Shown piece by piece: positions 25,905 to 41,539 of a stretch of DNA of 64,000 nt. This DNA is from Pseudomonas sp. P8_241 (GTDB lineage Bacteria > Pseudomonadota > Gammaproteobacteria > Pseudomonadales > Pseudomonadaceae). The translations under genes were made by a program, and so were the position numbers. Positions within the stretch are counted from its first letter, which is position 1. Each line of letters starts with the position of its first letter. The DNA lies in NCBI RefSeq assembly GCF_034008315.1, contig NZ_CP125377.1:5520501-5584500 (forward strand). The letters run 5' to 3'. The notes under the pieces are model-generated. The model worked only from the letters and a program-made list of their open reading frames with translations, was not told the origin of the DNA and made no database searches.

Positions 25905-27164
25905 TTAGAAATTGCCCTGGACCCACTTCTTGAGGCGGTCCAGCAGCGGAGCCTGCGGCTCTTCGTTGCTGTAGCTGTCGCGGCTGCCGATGCCCGAGAA
26001 CGAAATGCCGTCGGACTGTTTTTGCAGGCCATACATCAACAGGCCAACGCCTGTGGAGTAAATCGGGTTACGAACCACGTCATCGAGACCTTTGACGCCG
26101 TGAGGCACGCCCAGGCGGACCGGCATGTGGAAGATTTCTTCGGCCAGTTCAGTGGCGCCTTCCATCTTCGCGGTACCGCCGGTCAGCACGATGCCGGCCG
26201 GGATCAGGTCTTCGTAGCCGCTGCGACGCAGCTCGGCCTGAATCAGGGTGAACAGTTCGTCGTAACGCGGTTCGACCACTTCAGCCAGGGCCTGACGGGA
26301 CAGCTCGCGCGGAGGACGATCACCAACGCTTGGGACCTTGATGGTTTCACCGGCACCCGCCAGTTTGGCCAGGGCGCAGGCGTAGCGAATCTTGATTTCT
26401 TCGGCGTACTGGGTTGGGGTACGCAGCGCCATCGCGATGTCGTTGGTCACCTGATCGCCGGCAATCGGGATCACCGCGGTGTGACGGATTGCGCCTTCGG
26501 TGAAGATCGCGATGTCGGTAGTGCCGCCGCCGATGTCCACCAGGCACACGCCCAGCTCTTTCTCGTCATCGGTCAGCACCGAGTACGCGGACGCCAGTTG
26601 TTCGAGAATGATGTCGTCGATTTCCAGACCGCAGCGGCGCACACATTTTTCTATGTTCTGTGCAGCGTTGACGGCGCAGGTGACCACGTGGACCTTGGCT
26701 TCCAGACGCACGCCGGACATGCCCAGCGGCTCGCGGACACCTTCCTGGTTATCGATCACGTAATCCTGCGGCAGGGTGTGCAACACGCGCTGGTCAGCCG
26801 GGATCGCTACGGCCTGGGCGGCGTCGAGCACGCGCTCAAGGTCGGCGGAGCTGACTTCGCGATCACGAATTGCCACGATGCCGTGGGAGTTCAGGCTGCG
26901 GATGTGATTGCCGGCCACGCCAACGAACGCCGAGTGAATGCGGCAACCCGCCATCAGCTGTGCTTCTTCGATGGCGCGCTGGATCGATTGCACGGTGGAT
27001 TCGATGTTCACCACCACGCCTTTTTTCAGGCCACGGGACGGATGAGTACCAATCCCGACGATTTCCAGCGTGCCGTCGTCCGCGACCTCGCCCACCAGCG
27101 CCACCACCTTGGAGGTGCCGATATCGAGACCGACGATCATTTTGCCGCTTTGCACGTTTGCCAT
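25905..27164 (-). CDS. ftsA: Cell division actin-like ATPase FtsA
   Basis: FtsA tethers FtsZ filaments to the inner membrane. The 419-aa protein has actin-like phosphate motifs near the start (VGLDIGTSKVVALVGE) and in VDIGGGTTDIAIF, and the adenosine-binding GIVLTGGTAKMEG. The amphipathic membrane-targeting helix LLDRLKKWVQGNF is at the extreme C-terminus. ftsQ ends 15 nt upstream. Confidence 0.98.
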   Translation of the reverse strand: MANVQSGKMIVGLDIGTSKVVALVGEVADDGTLEIVGIGTHPSRGLKKGVVVNIESTVQSIQRAIEEAQLMAGCRIHSAFVGVAGNHIRSLNSHGIVAIRDREVSSADLERVLDAAQAVAIPADQRVLHTLPQDYVIDNQEGVREPLGMSGVRLEAKVHVVTCAVNAAQNIEKCVRRCGLEIDDIILEQLASAYSVLTDDEKELGVCLVDIGGGTTDIAIFTEGAIRHTAVIPIAGDQVTNDIAMALRTPTQYAEEIKIRYACALAKLAGAGETIKVPSVGDRPPRELSRQALAEVVEPRYDELFTLIQAELRRSGYEDLIPAGIVLTGGTAKMEGATELAEEIFHMPVRLGVPHGVKGLDDVVRNPIYSTGVGLLMYGLQKQSDGISFSGIGSRDSYSNEEPQAPLLDRLKKWVQGNF

Positions 27165-27179
27165 GGGTCCTGCCTCTTC

Positions 27180-28049
27180 TTAATTCTTCGCGACAGCGGG
27201 TTGGGCTGCCGTGGGCGCTACAGGTTCCCGCCAGCCAACAGCAAGGCCGTTGGCGTAGCGCAGATCGATGCGCGCAATGTTCGTAATCTGTTCTTTGAGC
27301 GTCTTGTCATAGATGGCGATGAAACGGCGCATCTTTTCCACCTGTTTGCCGCGTCCCAGCAGCAGTTCGATCCCGGGGCCCGCACTGCCGGGGCCTGTAG
27401 TCAGGAACCAGCTGCCGCGATCACGCAGTTCAAGGCGTGCAATCGAGAAGCCCAGCGGCCTGAGCATCTGGCTCAGTACCTGGTATTGCTGCATCACTTG
27501 CTGCTGAGCCCGTTGTGGGCCAAACAACTGTGGCAGGTGTTCATAGTTCGCCAGCTCGCGCGGAGTGAAGGCCTGACCCTGGTTGTTCAACAGCGACTCG
27601 TCGCCCCAACGGGCCACCGGCAGTTGTTCTTCCAGGCGGATCACTACTTGATCCGGCCACACCCGACGTACTTCCGCGTGGGCAATCCAAGGCATCGTTT
27701 CCAGCTCGGTGCGCATGCTCGCCAGGTCGATGGTAAAAAAACTCGACGCCACAAACGGGGCGATTCGTTGCTGCACCGCTTGCTGGCTGATGTAACTCAA
27801 ATCGCCCTGCACGTTGATCTTGGTGATCGGCCGATCGGCGTATGGCAGCAAACGCTGCGCGCCTTCGTAAGTGCCAAACCCCAGGGCGACCAACAGCACT
27901 GGCCAGAACAACGCTTTGAGAAAACCAAAGTTGGCTTTCGGCAGGCGCGCAGACATCGGCTCTTTAGCCACCATACGGCTGGCACCCCGCGGCACCGGCT
28001 TGCGGCCGGTCGGTGCGGTGGGCTGATGTCTGAGCTGAGCGCCTTGCAT
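27180..28049 (-). CDS. ftsQ: Cell division protein FtsQ
   Basis: FtsQ is the bitopic divisome protein that recruits FtsB and FtsL. From ATG 28049 it is 289 aa: a Pro/Arg-rich cytoplasmic tail, one helix ([20 protein letters not shown]), then a POTRA domain ([20 protein letters not shown]) and the FtsQ beta domain. SD AGAGG precedes the chosen start. The longer frame up to 28139 overlaps ddlB and lacks support. ddlB ends 4 nt upstream. Confidence 0.96.
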   Translation of the reverse strand: MQGAQLRHQPTAPTGRKPVPRGASRMVAKEPMSARLPKANFGFLKALFWPVLLVALGFGTYEGAQRLLPYADRPITKINVQGDLSYISQQAVQQRIAPFVASSFFTIDLASMRTELETMPWIAHAEVRRVWPDQVVIRLEEQLPVARWGDESLLNNQGQAFTPRELANYEHLPQLFGPQRAQQQVMQQYQVLSQMLRPLGFSIARLELRDRGSWFLTTGPGSAGPGIELLLGRGKQVEKMRRFIAIYDKTLKEQITNIARIDLRYANGLAVGWREPVAPTAAQPAVAKN

Positions 28050-28053
28050 GGCC

Positions 28054-30474
<2,421 letters not shown>

Positions 30475-30482
<8 letters not shown>

Positions 30483-31545
30483 TGGCCACCTCCAGGCAGG
30501 TATCGACCACGTTACGGGTGGCATCGGGTTTGGCCAGGCGGCGGGCCGCGGTCGCCATATCGTTGAGTCGTTGTGGTTGCATCAAAACCTCTGTCAGGCG
30601 AGCGGCAAGATCCGCTGCGCCAGTCGTTCTTTGCGGCATCAGGAAGGCTGCGCCTTCACGGGCCAAATAGTCGGCGTTGCGGGTCTGGTGATCATCGATC
30701 GCGTGGGGCAAAGGCACCAGCATCGAGGGCAGCCCGGCAGCAGCCAGTTCACTGATGGTCAGCGCGCCTGCGCGGCATACCACCAGGTCGGCCCAGCCAT
30801 AGGCTTGGGCCATGTCTTTGATGAAGGGCTGAACTTGCGCCTCGACGCCAGCCGCGCGATAGCGCTCTGCAGTCACTTCATCATGATTTTTGCCGGCCTG
30901 ATGGAACACGTCCGGGCGCAAGTCGACGGCGACTTGCGAAAGGGCTTCAGGCAGCAACTTGTTCAACGGCTCTGCGCCAAGGCTTCCGCCAAGGATCAGC
31001 AAACGCGCCTTGCGACCGGCCAGGGCAGGTCGCGGAGTTTCGAGGAACAGCTCGGTACGCACCGGATTACCCGTGGTCCGGCGGCTGTTCGACAGGGTAA
31101 AGGTGTCGGGGAAGGCTTCACAGACTCGGGCGGCCAACGGCACCAGCAACCGATTGGCGGTACCGGCCACGGCGTTCTGTTCATGAACGATCACCGGCAC
31201 GCCGGCCAGTTTTGCAGCCACACCACCGGGACCGGTCACATAACCACCAAAACCCACCACGCAGGCCGGTTTCAGCTGACGAATGATCGCCCGCGCCTGC
31301 CAGACCGACTTGAGCAACATGAACGGGGCCTTGAGCATGGACAACTTGCCCTTGCCACGCAGGCCGCTGGCGTTGATGCGATGCAATTCGATTCCGGCCG
31401 CCGGGACCAGATCATTTTCAATGCCACGCGGTGTACCCAGCCAATGCACGGTGTAACCGCGGGCCTGGAATTCGCGGGCACAGGCCAGCGCCGGGAACAC
31501 GTGGCCACCGGTGCCGCCCGCCATGATCAAGACGTTAGCGCCCAT
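30475..31545 (-). CDS. murG: Lipid II synthase glycosyltransferase MurG
   Basis: MurG transfers GlcNAc from UDP-GlcNAc to lipid I at the inner membrane face. From ATG 31545 it is 356 aa with the first G-loop [14 protein letters not shown], the second G-loop [13 protein letters not shown] and the nucleotide-binding [20 protein letters not shown]. The start overlaps ftsW by 11 nt. Confidence 0.97.
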
Positions 31546-32752
31546 GGTTCGGCTCCTCGGCGAAGTCGCTCTCATGGAACTCCATCTCCTCACTGCCCAA
31601 GTGGGTTCGACTCTCCCACTCGATGCGCAGTAACAAGCCGAGACAGGCACAGCAAATCACCAGCGAACTGCCGCCATAGCTGAGGAACGGCAGAGTCAGA
31701 CCTTTAGTCGGCAGCAGGCCGACGTTCACACCGATATTGATCAGGAACTGACCAATCCACAGGAACGACAAACCGTAGGCAACATAGGCAGCGAAAAACT
31801 GCTTGGCCTTCTCGGCCCACAGACCGATGTACATGCCACGAATACAAACAAAGACGAACAGCGCGACGGTGCACAGCGAACCCACAGCCCCCAGTTCTTC
31901 GGCCAATACCGAGAAAACGAAGTCAGTGTGGGCTTCCGGCAGGTAGAACTGTTTCTGCACGCTGTTGCCCAGGCCAACGCCCAGCCACTCGCCGCGACCG
32001 AACGCAATCAATGCCTGAGACAACTGATAGCCCGCGCCAAACTGGTCAGCCCATGGATCGGCAAAGTTGGTCAGGCGCGCCATTCGATACGGCTGCATTT
32101 GAATCAATGCCACCACCGCACCGACAGCCAGCACCACCATCAGGGAAAAACGGAACAGCCCGACCCCTCCGAGGAACAGCATCGCCGCGGCAGCCCCCAT
32201 CATCACGACGGTGGCACCGAAGTCCGGCTCCATCAACAACAGGCCCGCCATGGGCAGCAGCACGATGAACGGCTTGAAAAAACCCATCCAGCTTTCGCGT
32301 ACTTCTTTCTGGCGACGCACCAGATAACCGGCGAGGTAGATCACCACAAACACCTTGGCGATCTCGGAAGGCTGAACGTTGAAGAAACTGAAACCGATCC
32401 AGCGCATCGAACCGTTCACTTCGCGGCCGATCCCCGGAATGATCACCATGATCAGCAAGCCGAACGCACCCAGCAGCATCAGCCAACCCAGGCGTTGCCA
32501 GGTGGCGATCGGGATCATCATGGTGACGATGCAGGCACCCAGACCCAACACTACGTAAATAAGGTGGCGAATCATGTAATACAGGGCGCTGCCCGATTGC
32601 ACCGCAGCCACTTCAGTGGAGGCGGAGGCAATCATGATCAAACCCAGCCCGAGCAGCGTCAGGCAACCGGCGAGCATCGGGAAGTCGAGGTCGATACCGC
32701 GCCCGGTGATCAGTGGCGATGGATAAGGCTTGATGATGTTTTTCAGACTCAT
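31535..32752 (-). CDS. ftsW: Divisome peptidoglycan polymerase FtsW (SEDS)
   Basis: FtsW is the SEDS glycosyltransferase that works with FtsI at the septum. The 405-aa protein starts MSLKNIIKPYPSPLITG and has about ten membrane helices. The SEDS-conserved loop contains DPWADQFGAGYQLSQALIAF, and the C-terminal helices end in FLSYGGSSLVICCACLGLLL. A hydrophilic tail of about 35 residues (ESRTHLGSEEMEFHESDFA) extends past the last helix. ATG 32752 overlaps murD by 4 nt. The frame to 32875 belongs to murD. Confidence 0.97.
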   Translation of the reverse strand: MSLKNIIKPYPSPLITGRGIDLDFPMLAGCLTLLGLGLIMIASASTEVAAVQSGSALYYMIRHLIYVVLGLGACIVTMMIPIATWQRLGWLMLLGAFGLLIMVIIPGIGREVNGSMRWIGFSFFNVQPSEIAKVFVVIYLAGYLVRRQKEVRESWMGFFKPFIVLLPMAGLLLMEPDFGATVVMMGAAAAMLFLGGVGLFRFSLMVVLAVGAVVALIQMQPYRMARLTNFADPWADQFGAGYQLSQALIAFGRGEWLGVGLGNSVQKQFYLPEAHTDFVFSVLAEELGAVGSLCTVALFVFVCIRGMYIGLWAEKAKQFFAAYVAYGLSFLWIGQFLINIGVNVGLLPTKGLTLPFLSYGGSSLVICCACLGLLLRIEWESRTHLGSEEMEFHESDFAEEPNHGR

Positions 32753-34095
32753 GCCAGATCCTCCACTGCACGGACGAACTGGTGACCACGGTCTTCGTAG
32801 TTCTTGAACATGTCGAAACTGGCGCAGGCCGGCGACAGCAGCACCGAATCGCCCGGCCGGGCAACGGCACGGCATTGTTCGACGGCTTCGACCAGCGAAC
32901 CGACGCGGATCAGCGGCACGGCATCGCCAATGGCCTCGCCGATCTTGTCTGAGTCGCGGCCCATCAGGATCACGGCACGGCAGTTGGCGGCAACCGGATC
33001 ACGCAGGTCCTTGAACTCGGCACCCTTGCCATCGCCACCGGCGATCAGCACGAGCTTGCCGTCGATGTCCGCGCCCAGGCCTTCGATGGCCGCCAGTGCG
33101 GCGCCGACGTTGGTCGCCTTGGAGTCGTTGTAGTAACTCACGCCGTCGAGGTCACGGACCCACTGGCAGCGATGCTCAAGGCCGGCGAAGGTGCGCAGGC
33201 TCGACAGCATGGCATCGAACGGCAGGCCGACCGCATGGCCCAGGGCCAGGGCTGCCAATGCGTTGGACTGGTTATGCGCGCCGCGAATCTTCAGTTCGCG
33301 CACCGGCATCAGGGTCTCGAATTCGAAGGCCAGGTACTTCTCGCCGTCTTCTTCACGAATGCCGAAAGCCTTGAAATCGGGCTTGCTCAGACCGAAGGTC
33401 CAGCATGGCTGGCCCTCGCCCATCAGCGGACGGCTCAGCGCGTCCTGACGGTTGACCACGAACTGTTTGGCGCCGCGGAAGATCCGGTGCTTGGCCAGGT
33501 GATAGGCCGGCAGACCGCTGTAGCGATCCATGTGGTCTTCGCTGACGTTGAGCACGGTCGCCACTTCAGCGCCGAGTTGGTCGGTAGTCTCGAGCTGGAA
33601 GCTCGACAGTTCCATCACGTACAGCTCGATGTCATCGCTGAGCAAATCCAGCGCTGGCGTGCCGAGGTTGCCGCCAACGGCGACACGCTTGCCGGCCGCA
33701 GCCGCCATCTCGCCGACCAGGGTGGTTACGGTGCTTTTTGCGTTGGAACCGCTGATGGCCACGATCGGCGCCTTTGCGTTACGCGCGAACAGCTCGATGT
33801 CACCGGACAATTTCACGCCACGGGCGGCGGCGGCCTGCAGGGCCGGGGTCGCCAGCGCCAGGCCCGGGCTCACGTAGAGCTCGTCGGCACGGCACAGGAA
33901 TTCGACGTCCAGCTCGCCACAACGCACTTCCACGTGCGGATAGTCACGCTTGAGCGTGGCCAGTTCCGGTGGATTCTCCCGCGTATCGGCCACGGCAAAC
34001 GCCACGCCCCGGTTCGCCAGGAAGCGAACCAGGGACATGCCGCTCTTGCCGAGGCCGACAACGATGCGGAAGTGGTCAGAAGCGATCAGAGACAC
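32749..34095 (-). CDS. murD: UDP-MurNAc-L-Ala-D-glutamate ligase MurD
   Basis: MurD adds D-Glu to UDP-MurNAc-L-Ala. The 448-aa protein has the N-terminal UDP-binding VVGLGKSGMSLVRFL and the P-loop region ISGSNAKSTVTTL. Most MurD enzymes have GTNGKST there, so Thr to Ser and Gly to Ala differ, though the Lys-Ser/Thr core is kept. The start is GTG 34095; no ATG is nearby. mraY ends 6 nt upstream. Confidence 0.97.
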   Translation of the reverse strand: MSLIASDHFRIVVGLGKSGMSLVRFLANRGVAFAVADTRENPPELATLKRDYPHVEVRCGELDVEFLCRADELYVSPGLALATPALQAAAARGVKLSGDIELFARNAKAPIVAISGSNAKSTVTTLVGEMAAAAGKRVAVGGNLGTPALDLLSDDIELYVMELSSFQLETTDQLGAEVATVLNVSEDHMDRYSGLPAYHLAKHRIFRGAKQFVVNRQDALSRPLMGEGQPCWTFGLSKPDFKAFGIREEDGEKYLAFEFETLMPVRELKIRGAHNQSNALAALALGHAVGLPFDAMLSSLRTFAGLEHRCQWVRDLDGVSYYNDSKATNVGAALAAIEGLGADIDGKLVLIAGGDGKGAEFKDLRDPVAANCRAVILMGRDSDKIGEAIGDAVPLIRVGSLVEAVEQCRAVARPGDSVLLSPACASFDMFKNYEDRGHQFVRAVEDLA

Positions 34096-34101
34096 GAGTT
34101 T

Positions 34102-35184
34102 CTACCTCAGCTTCAGGGTGGCAAGGCCGACCAGCACGAGAATCACGGTGATGATCCAGAAACGGACGATCACGCGCGGCTCAGGCCAGCCCTTGAGTTC
34201 AAAGTGGTGGTGAATCGGTGCCATGCGGAACACACGGCGACCGGTCAGCTTAAAGGAAGCAACCTGAATGACGACTGACAGGGTCTCCATCACGAACACG
34301 CCGCCCATGATGAACAGGACGATTTCCTGACGGACGATTACCGCGATAGTGCCCAGGGCCGCGCCCAGCGCCAGTGCGCCGACGTCACCCATGAACACTT
34401 GCGCCGGATAGGTGTTGAACCACAGGAAGCCCAGGCCTGCACCGATCAGTGCGCCGCAGAACACGATCAATTCGCCGGCGCCCGGCACGTACGGAATCAA
34501 CAGGTACTCGGCGAACTTCACGTTGCCGGACAGGTAGCAGAAAATGCCCAGGCCACCACCGACCATCACGGTCGGCATGATTGCCAGGCCGTCGAGGCCA
34601 TCGGTCAGGTTGACCGCGTTGCTCGAACCGACAATCACGAAATAGGTCAGGACGATGAAACCGGCGCCCAGCGCAATGCTGTGGTCCTTGAGCATCGGCA
34701 GGATCAGCGTCGTCTCGACCGGTGTGGCTGCAGTCATATACAGAAAGATCGCCGCGCCCAAACCGAATACCGATTGCCAGAAATACTTCCAGCGGCTTGG
34801 CAGGCCACGGGAGTTCTTCTCGATCACCTTTCGGTAGTCGTCGACCCAGCCGATGGCGCCAAACAGCAAGGTCACCAGCAGTACGACCCAGACGTAGCGG
34901 TTGGTCAGGTCAGCCCACAGCAGGGTGCTGACACCGATGGACGACAGAATCAGCGCGCCACCCATGGTTGGGGTGCCCGATTTGGACAGGTGCGATTGCG
35001 GACCATCATTGCGCACGGACTGGCCGATCTGACGGTTCTGCAGGGTGCGGATCATCCACGGGCCATAGCACAGCGACAAAACCAGCGCGGTCAGTACACC
35101 GAGAATCCCGCGCAGGGTCAGGTACTGGAAGACCGCGAAGCCTTTGTAGAACTGTTGCAGATACTCCGCTAGCAGCAGCAGCAT
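34102..35184 (-). CDS. mraY: Phospho-MurNAc-pentapeptide transferase MraY
   Basis: MraY makes lipid I from UDP-MurNAc-pentapeptide and undecaprenyl phosphate. The 360-aa protein equals the E. coli length, with ten membrane helices. The catalytic acidic motifs are WVDDYRK and [10 protein letters not shown], and the [11 protein letters not shown] histidine motif is near the C-terminus. ATG 35184 overlaps the murF stop by one base (TAATG). Confidence 0.98.
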   Translation of the reverse strand: MLLLLAEYLQQFYKGFAVFQYLTLRGILGVLTALVLSLCYGPWMIRTLQNRQIGQSVRNDGPQSHLSKSGTPTMGGALILSSIGVSTLLWADLTNRYVWVVLLVTLLFGAIGWVDDYRKVIEKNSRGLPSRWKYFWQSVFGLGAAIFLYMTAATPVETTLILPMLKDHSIALGAGFIVLTYFVIVGSSNAVNLTDGLDGLAIMPTVMVGGGLGIFCYLSGNVKFAEYLLIPYVPGAGELIVFCGALIGAGLGFLWFNTYPAQVFMGDVGALALGAALGTIAVIVRQEIVLFIMGGVFVMETLSVVIQVASFKLTGRRVFRMAPIHHHFELKGWPEPRVIVRFWIITVILVLVGLATLKLR

Positions 35185-36551
35185 TAATGTTTCTCCAGAC
35201 TGGATCCGCACAAAGCGGCAACGATGTTTTCCATCGCGGCGCTGCGCGAGCCCTTGATCAAAATGGTGGTGTTTGTATCTTGCTCGGCGCCAAGGGCCTC
35301 GATCAGTTCAGCCTGTGTGCTGAAGTGAAAAGCCTGTGGACCGAAAGCGTTGACGGCGTGAACCATCATTGGCCCGACCGCGTACAGCGCAGAAACCTTG
35401 CCACGGGCGTACTCGCCCACGTCGCGATGCCCCTGCTGCGCCCAATCGCCCAACTCGCCAATATCCCCGAGCACCAGAACGGTGCGACCGGAAAAGCCGG
35501 CCAGTATATCAACGGCGGCGCACATGGAGGTGGGGTTCGCGTTGTAAGTGTCGTCAATCACGCGCATGCCATTGGTGGCCAGCTGCGCGACGGTACGACC
35601 CTTAACCGGTTGCACTGCGCCGAGCCCGGTGGCGATGCCGAACAGCGACACACCCAAGGCATGGGCGGCGGCGGCAGCAGCCATGGCGTTGGCGACGTTA
35701 TGGGTGCCGAGCAGATTCAATTGAACACGCTCCACACCTTCAGGGCTGTGCAAGTTGAATGACGGGCAGCCACGAGCATCCGTGGCCAGGTCACTGGCGT
35801 AAAAGTCGGCGCTGACATTGCTCAGCGCAAAGGTCAGCACTTTGCGCTCGCCGGCGCGCGCCTTCCAGATGCCAAACGCCTTGTCGTCGAGATTGAGAAT
35901 GGCGACGCCATCGGCACTCAGCCCCTCAATAATCTCGCCCTTGGCTTCAACAATTTTTTCCGGGCCGCCGAACTCGCCAACGTGGGCAGTCCCGGCATTG
36001 TTGAGAATGGCCACGTGCGGTTTGGTCATGCCGACGGTGTAGGCAATTTCGCCCAGGCGCGAGGCACCCAGTTCGATCACGGCAGCGCTGTGTTGCGGCG
36101 CCAGTTCGAGCAGGGTCAATGGAACGCCGAGGTCGTTGTTCAGATTGCCACGGGTTGCCAGTACCGTTCCGCGTGTACGCAGGACGCTCGCCAGCATTTC
36201 CTTGACCGTGGTCTTGCCGCTGGAGCCGGTGACGGCTGCAACAGGTTGCGTAAATGCGGCACGGTTCAACGCACCGAGCTGTCCCAAAGCCTCACGGGTG
36301 TCCCCGACCAGCAATTGTGGCAGCGTGCTGTCGGCAACTTCGCGCTCGACCAATGCCGCCACGGCGCCTTTGGCTGCGACATCATTCAGATAGTCATGAC
36401 CGTCGAAGCGTGGACCGGTCAGCGCAATGAACAACTGGCCCGGCTGGATCGCCCGACTGTCGATGCTGACGCCGTCGAAGCTGGCATCGCTGCCGACCAG
36501 GCGAGCGTTCAGCGCGCCAGACAGTTCGCTGAGTTTCAAGGCTTTAAGCAT
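35184..36551 (-). CDS. murF: UDP-MurNAc-tripeptide-D-Ala-D-Ala ligase MurF
   Basis: MurF attaches D-Ala-D-Ala to complete the pentapeptide precursor. The 455-aa protein shows the first-domain motif [17 protein letters not shown]-loop [12 protein letters not shown], and [17 protein letters not shown] in the C-terminal domain. ATG 36551 overlaps murE by 8 nt. Confidence 0.97.
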   Translation of the reverse strand: MLKALKLSELSGALNARLVGSDASFDGVSIDSRAIQPGQLFIALTGPRFDGHDYLNDVAAKGAVAALVEREVADSTLPQLLVGDTREALGQLGALNRAAFTQPVAAVTGSSGKTTVKEMLASVLRTRGTVLATRGNLNNDLGVPLTLLELAPQHSAAVIELGASRLGEIAYTVGMTKPHVAILNNAGTAHVGEFGGPEKIVEAKGEIIEGLSADGVAILNLDDKAFGIWKARAGERKVLTFALSNVSADFYASDLATDARGCPSFNLHSPEGVERVQLNLLGTHNVANAMAAAAAAHALGVSLFGIATGLGAVQPVKGRTVAQLATNGMRVIDDTYNANPTSMCAAVDILAGFSGRTVLVLGDIGELGDWAQQGHRDVGEYARGKVSALYAVGPMMVHAVNAFGPQAFHFSTQAELIEALGAEQDTNTTILIKGSRSAAMENIVAALCGSSLEKH

Positions 36552-38006
36552 GGGCCACCTCCCACGCGGTCAGGGCATGATCAGCCTCGACCAGATCGGA
36601 GAAAGCGTGGCGTTCGCCATTGATTTCCTGATAGTCCTCGTGACCTTTGCCGGCCAGCACGATCACGTCATCCGCCGAAGCGCCGGCGACCAACTGGGCA
36701 ATCGCCTGGCCACGGCCAGCCACGAATGTCACTTTATCCACAGCGGTAAAACCGGCGCGGATGTCGTCGAAGATCAATGCCGGGTCTTCGGTACGCGGGT
36801 TGTCGTCGGTGACCAGTACGCCATCCGCCAGACGCTCGACCACTTCGGCCATCAGCGGGCGCTTGCCACGATCCCGGTCGCCGCCACAGCCGAACAGGCA
36901 CAGCAAACGACCCTTGGCGTGAGGGCGCAAGGCCAGCAACACTTTCTCCAACGCATCCGGTGTGTGGGCGTAGTCGACCACGACCAACGGTTGCGTTCCA
37001 CCGCCCAGGCGCTGCATGCGTCCGGCCGGGCCTTCGAGTTTCGGCAGTACCTTGAGGATTTCGTCCAGCGCGTAATCCAGGCCGAGCAAGGCACCGACGG
37101 CAGCGAGTACGTTGCTCAGGTTGAAACGACCGAGCAAGGTGCTGCGCAAAAGATGCTCGCCCTGTGGCGTGACCAGCGTGGCGCGCACGCCTTCATCGTC
37201 AAACTGCGCCGCACGGCAATACAGGTAGGCGCTGGAGTCTTCGAGGCTATACGTGATCAACCGCGATTCACGTTTGTCGGCGGCGAGTTGCCTGCCGAAT
37301 TCGTCATCCAGGTTAACCACCCGGCATTTCAATTCGCTCCAGGCAAACAGCTTGGCCTTGGCTTCGCCGTAAGCCTGCATGGTGCCGTGATAATCCAGGT
37401 GATCACGGGACAGGTTGGTCATCACTGCGACGTCAAAGGCCAGAGCAGTCACTCGCCCCTGATCCAGACCATGGGAAGAGACTTCCATGGCGACGGCTTT
37501 GGCGCCGGCCTTTTTCAGGTCAGCCAGGGTCGCTTGCACGGCAATCGGATTCGGCGTGGTGTGCAGGCCGCTTTCCAGGGCACCGTGGAAACCGGAACCC
37601 AACGTGCCGACGAGGCCGCAGTGCTGGCCAAGCAGGTCCAGTGCCTGGGCAACCAGTTGAGTCACGCTGGTCTTGCCGTTGGTACCGGTCACGCCAACCA
37701 TGTTCAAGTGATGGCTTGGCTCACCATAAAAACGTCCGGCGATGTCCGACAGCTGAGCCGCCAGACCTTTTACCGGAATCAGCGGAACCTCAGTGATCGG
37801 CAGCACCGTGGCGCCTTCCACTTCATAAGCCACCGCAGCCGCCCCGCGTGCAAGCGCGTCGGCAATGTGTGCACGACCATCGAATTTGCCGCCCGGCACT
37901 GCGAGGAACAGGTCACCCGCGCGCACATTGCGACTGTCGAGCGCCAACTCACGGATCAACAGATCGTGACCGGCGTGGGGGAAAATCTTGTTCAGACTTA
38001 AAGACA

Positions 38007-38007
<1 letters not shown>
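36544..38007 (-). CDS. murE: UDP-MurNAc-L-Ala-D-Glu meso-DAP ligase MurE
   Basis: MurE adds the third stem residue. The 487-aa protein has the SRNVRAGDLFLAVPG entry motif, P-loop GVTGTNGKTSV and the substrate motif DNPRTEDP. The DNPR signature marks specificity for meso-diaminopimelate rather than lysine, as expected for a Gram-negative. Its start overlaps the ftsI stop by one base. Confidence 0.98.
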
Positions 38008-40035
<2,028 letters not shown>

Positions 40036-40039
<4 letters not shown>

Positions 40040-40983
40040 CGCAGCTTCTCCGCCACACGCATGACAGCGCTACGGGAGCGTGGATTGGCTTTGAGTTCGG
40101 CGTCGGAGGCCGTCTGCGCTTTGCCATGGACTTTGATTTTGGGTTCGAACGCTACATGCCGAACCGGCAGGTTGCGCGGCAGGTTGTCGGCTTCGCCTTT
40201 TACCAGCTTACGCATGAACAGTTTGACGATGCGGTCTTCCAGCGAATGGAAGCTGATGACTACCAGGCGTCCGCCCACTTCCAGGCAATCCAGCGCGGCT
40301 TCGAGGCCGGTTTCCAGATCACCCAGTTCGTTGTTGACGTGAATTCGCAAACCCTGGAAAGCGCGAGTGGCCGGGTTCTTGCCCTTTTCCCACGCCGGGT
40401 TGGCGACTTTCAGGACTTCAGCCAGATCGGCGGTGCGCTCGAACGGTTTGATGTCGCGACGCTCTGCCACGGCTCGCGCCATGCGACCGGAAAAACGCTC
40501 TTCGCCGTATTCCTTGAACACCCGGGCAATTTCTTCTGCCGGAGCGGTGTTGACGAATTCGGCTGCGCTGATGCCGCGGGACGGGTCCATGCGCATGTCC
40601 AGCGGGCCATCGTTGAGAAAACTGAAGCCACGCTCAGGGTCGTCGAGCTGCGGCGAAGACACACCGAGGTCGAGCAAAATGCCGCTGACCTTGCCATGTA
40701 ACCCGCGTGCTGCGACCTCGGCACCGAGCTCGGCAAAGCTGCGCTGCACAACGACAAAGCGGCCGTCTTCGGCCGCTAGCGTCTGCCCGGTGGCAATCGC
40801 TTGAGGATCCTTGTCGAATCCGAGCAACCGACCTTCTGGGCCGAGCTGACTGAGGATCAACCGACTGTGTCCGCCACGTCCGAACGTACCGTCCAGATAG
40901 CAGCCATCAGGACGTACAGCGAGCGCCTCGACGGCTTCGTCAAGCAGTACGGTGATGTGGTTAAAGCCGCTATCAATAGTCAC
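40036..40983 (-). CDS. rsmH: 16S rRNA m4C1402 methyltransferase RsmH (MraW)
   Basis: RsmH methylates N4 of C1402 in the ribosomal P site. The 315-aa protein starts with [14 protein letters not shown], then the SAM motif [13 protein letters not shown], and has the family segments [19 protein letters not shown] and [16 protein letters not shown]. It starts with GTG 40983, overlapping the mraZ stop as GTGA. Confidence 0.97.
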
Positions 40984-41435
40984 AGGATCAAATCACGCAG
41001 TTCATCAGGCATCGCGCCCGGTTGTTGAATAGCAGCCAGGTCAGCGGCAGAAACCGCGTCCCAGGCATCCTCGTCCCATAATTGGAACTTGTTCAGCTGG
41101 CCTACCAACATCGCGCGCTTATCCAACTTGGCATATTCACGAAGACGCGGCGGAACCAGAAAACGACCACTGCCATCGAGCTCGAGGTCGACGGCATTAC
41201 CAATCAATAAACGTTGCAGGCGGCGGTTCTCTTCGCGAAGCGAAGGCAGTGCACGCAGTTTGGTTTCAATAATTTCCCACTCATCGAGGGGATAAACACA
41301 CAGACATGGATCAACGGCATCAATAGTGACGATCAACTGACCGGAACTGCGCGAATCAAGCTCGTCACGGTACCGGCTCGGCATTGCGAGACGACCCTTG
41401 GCATCGAGACTGATAGCGTTGGCTCCGCGAAACAC
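40980..41435 (-). CDS. mraZ: Transcriptional regulator MraZ
   Basis: MraZ is an AbrB/SpoVT-like DNA-binding protein that autoregulates the dcw cluster. The 151-aa protein has two swapped-hairpin repeats: [19 protein letters not shown] near the start and [20 protein letters not shown] in the middle. The start is GTG 41435, about 10 nt after GGAG. It is the first gene of the cluster, and three MraZ-box repeats lie 43-68 bp upstream. Confidence 0.96.
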   Translation of the reverse strand: MFRGANAISLDAKGRLAMPSRYRDELDSRSSGQLIVTIDAVDPCLCVYPLDEWEIIETKLRALPSLREENRRLQRLLIGNAVDLELDGSGRFLVPPRLREYAKLDKRAMLVGQLNKFQLWDEDAWDAVSAADLAAIQQPGAMPDELRDLIL

Positions 41436-41477
41436 GTCAGCGTTTCTCCAAATTCTAGCGTTTTGAGTTTAAAAAAC

Positions 41478-41503
41478 CCACTTTATGCCACTTTCCGCCA
41501 CTT
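41478..41503 (-). promoter_or_regulatory. MraZ boxes: three direct repeats, 10-bp period
   Basis: On the minus strand AAGTGG occurs three times at exact 10-bp spacing (41503, 41493 and 41483 as first bases), the last extending to GTGGG. This matches the known MraZ operator of GTGG-type repeats separated by one helical turn. The boxes lie just downstream of the -10 element, so bound MraZ should block initiation. Confidence 0.85.
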
Positions 41504-41509
41504 GCGCAC

Positions 41510-41539
41510 ACTATAGGAATGCGCCCACCACACCGTCAA
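41510..41539 (-). promoter_or_regulatory. Sigma70 promoter of the dcw cluster
   Basis: TTGACG (41539-41534) and TATAGT (41515-41510) on the minus strand are separated by 18 bp, a near-consensus pair. It starts transcription about 70 nt upstream of mraZ. Confidence 0.75.
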
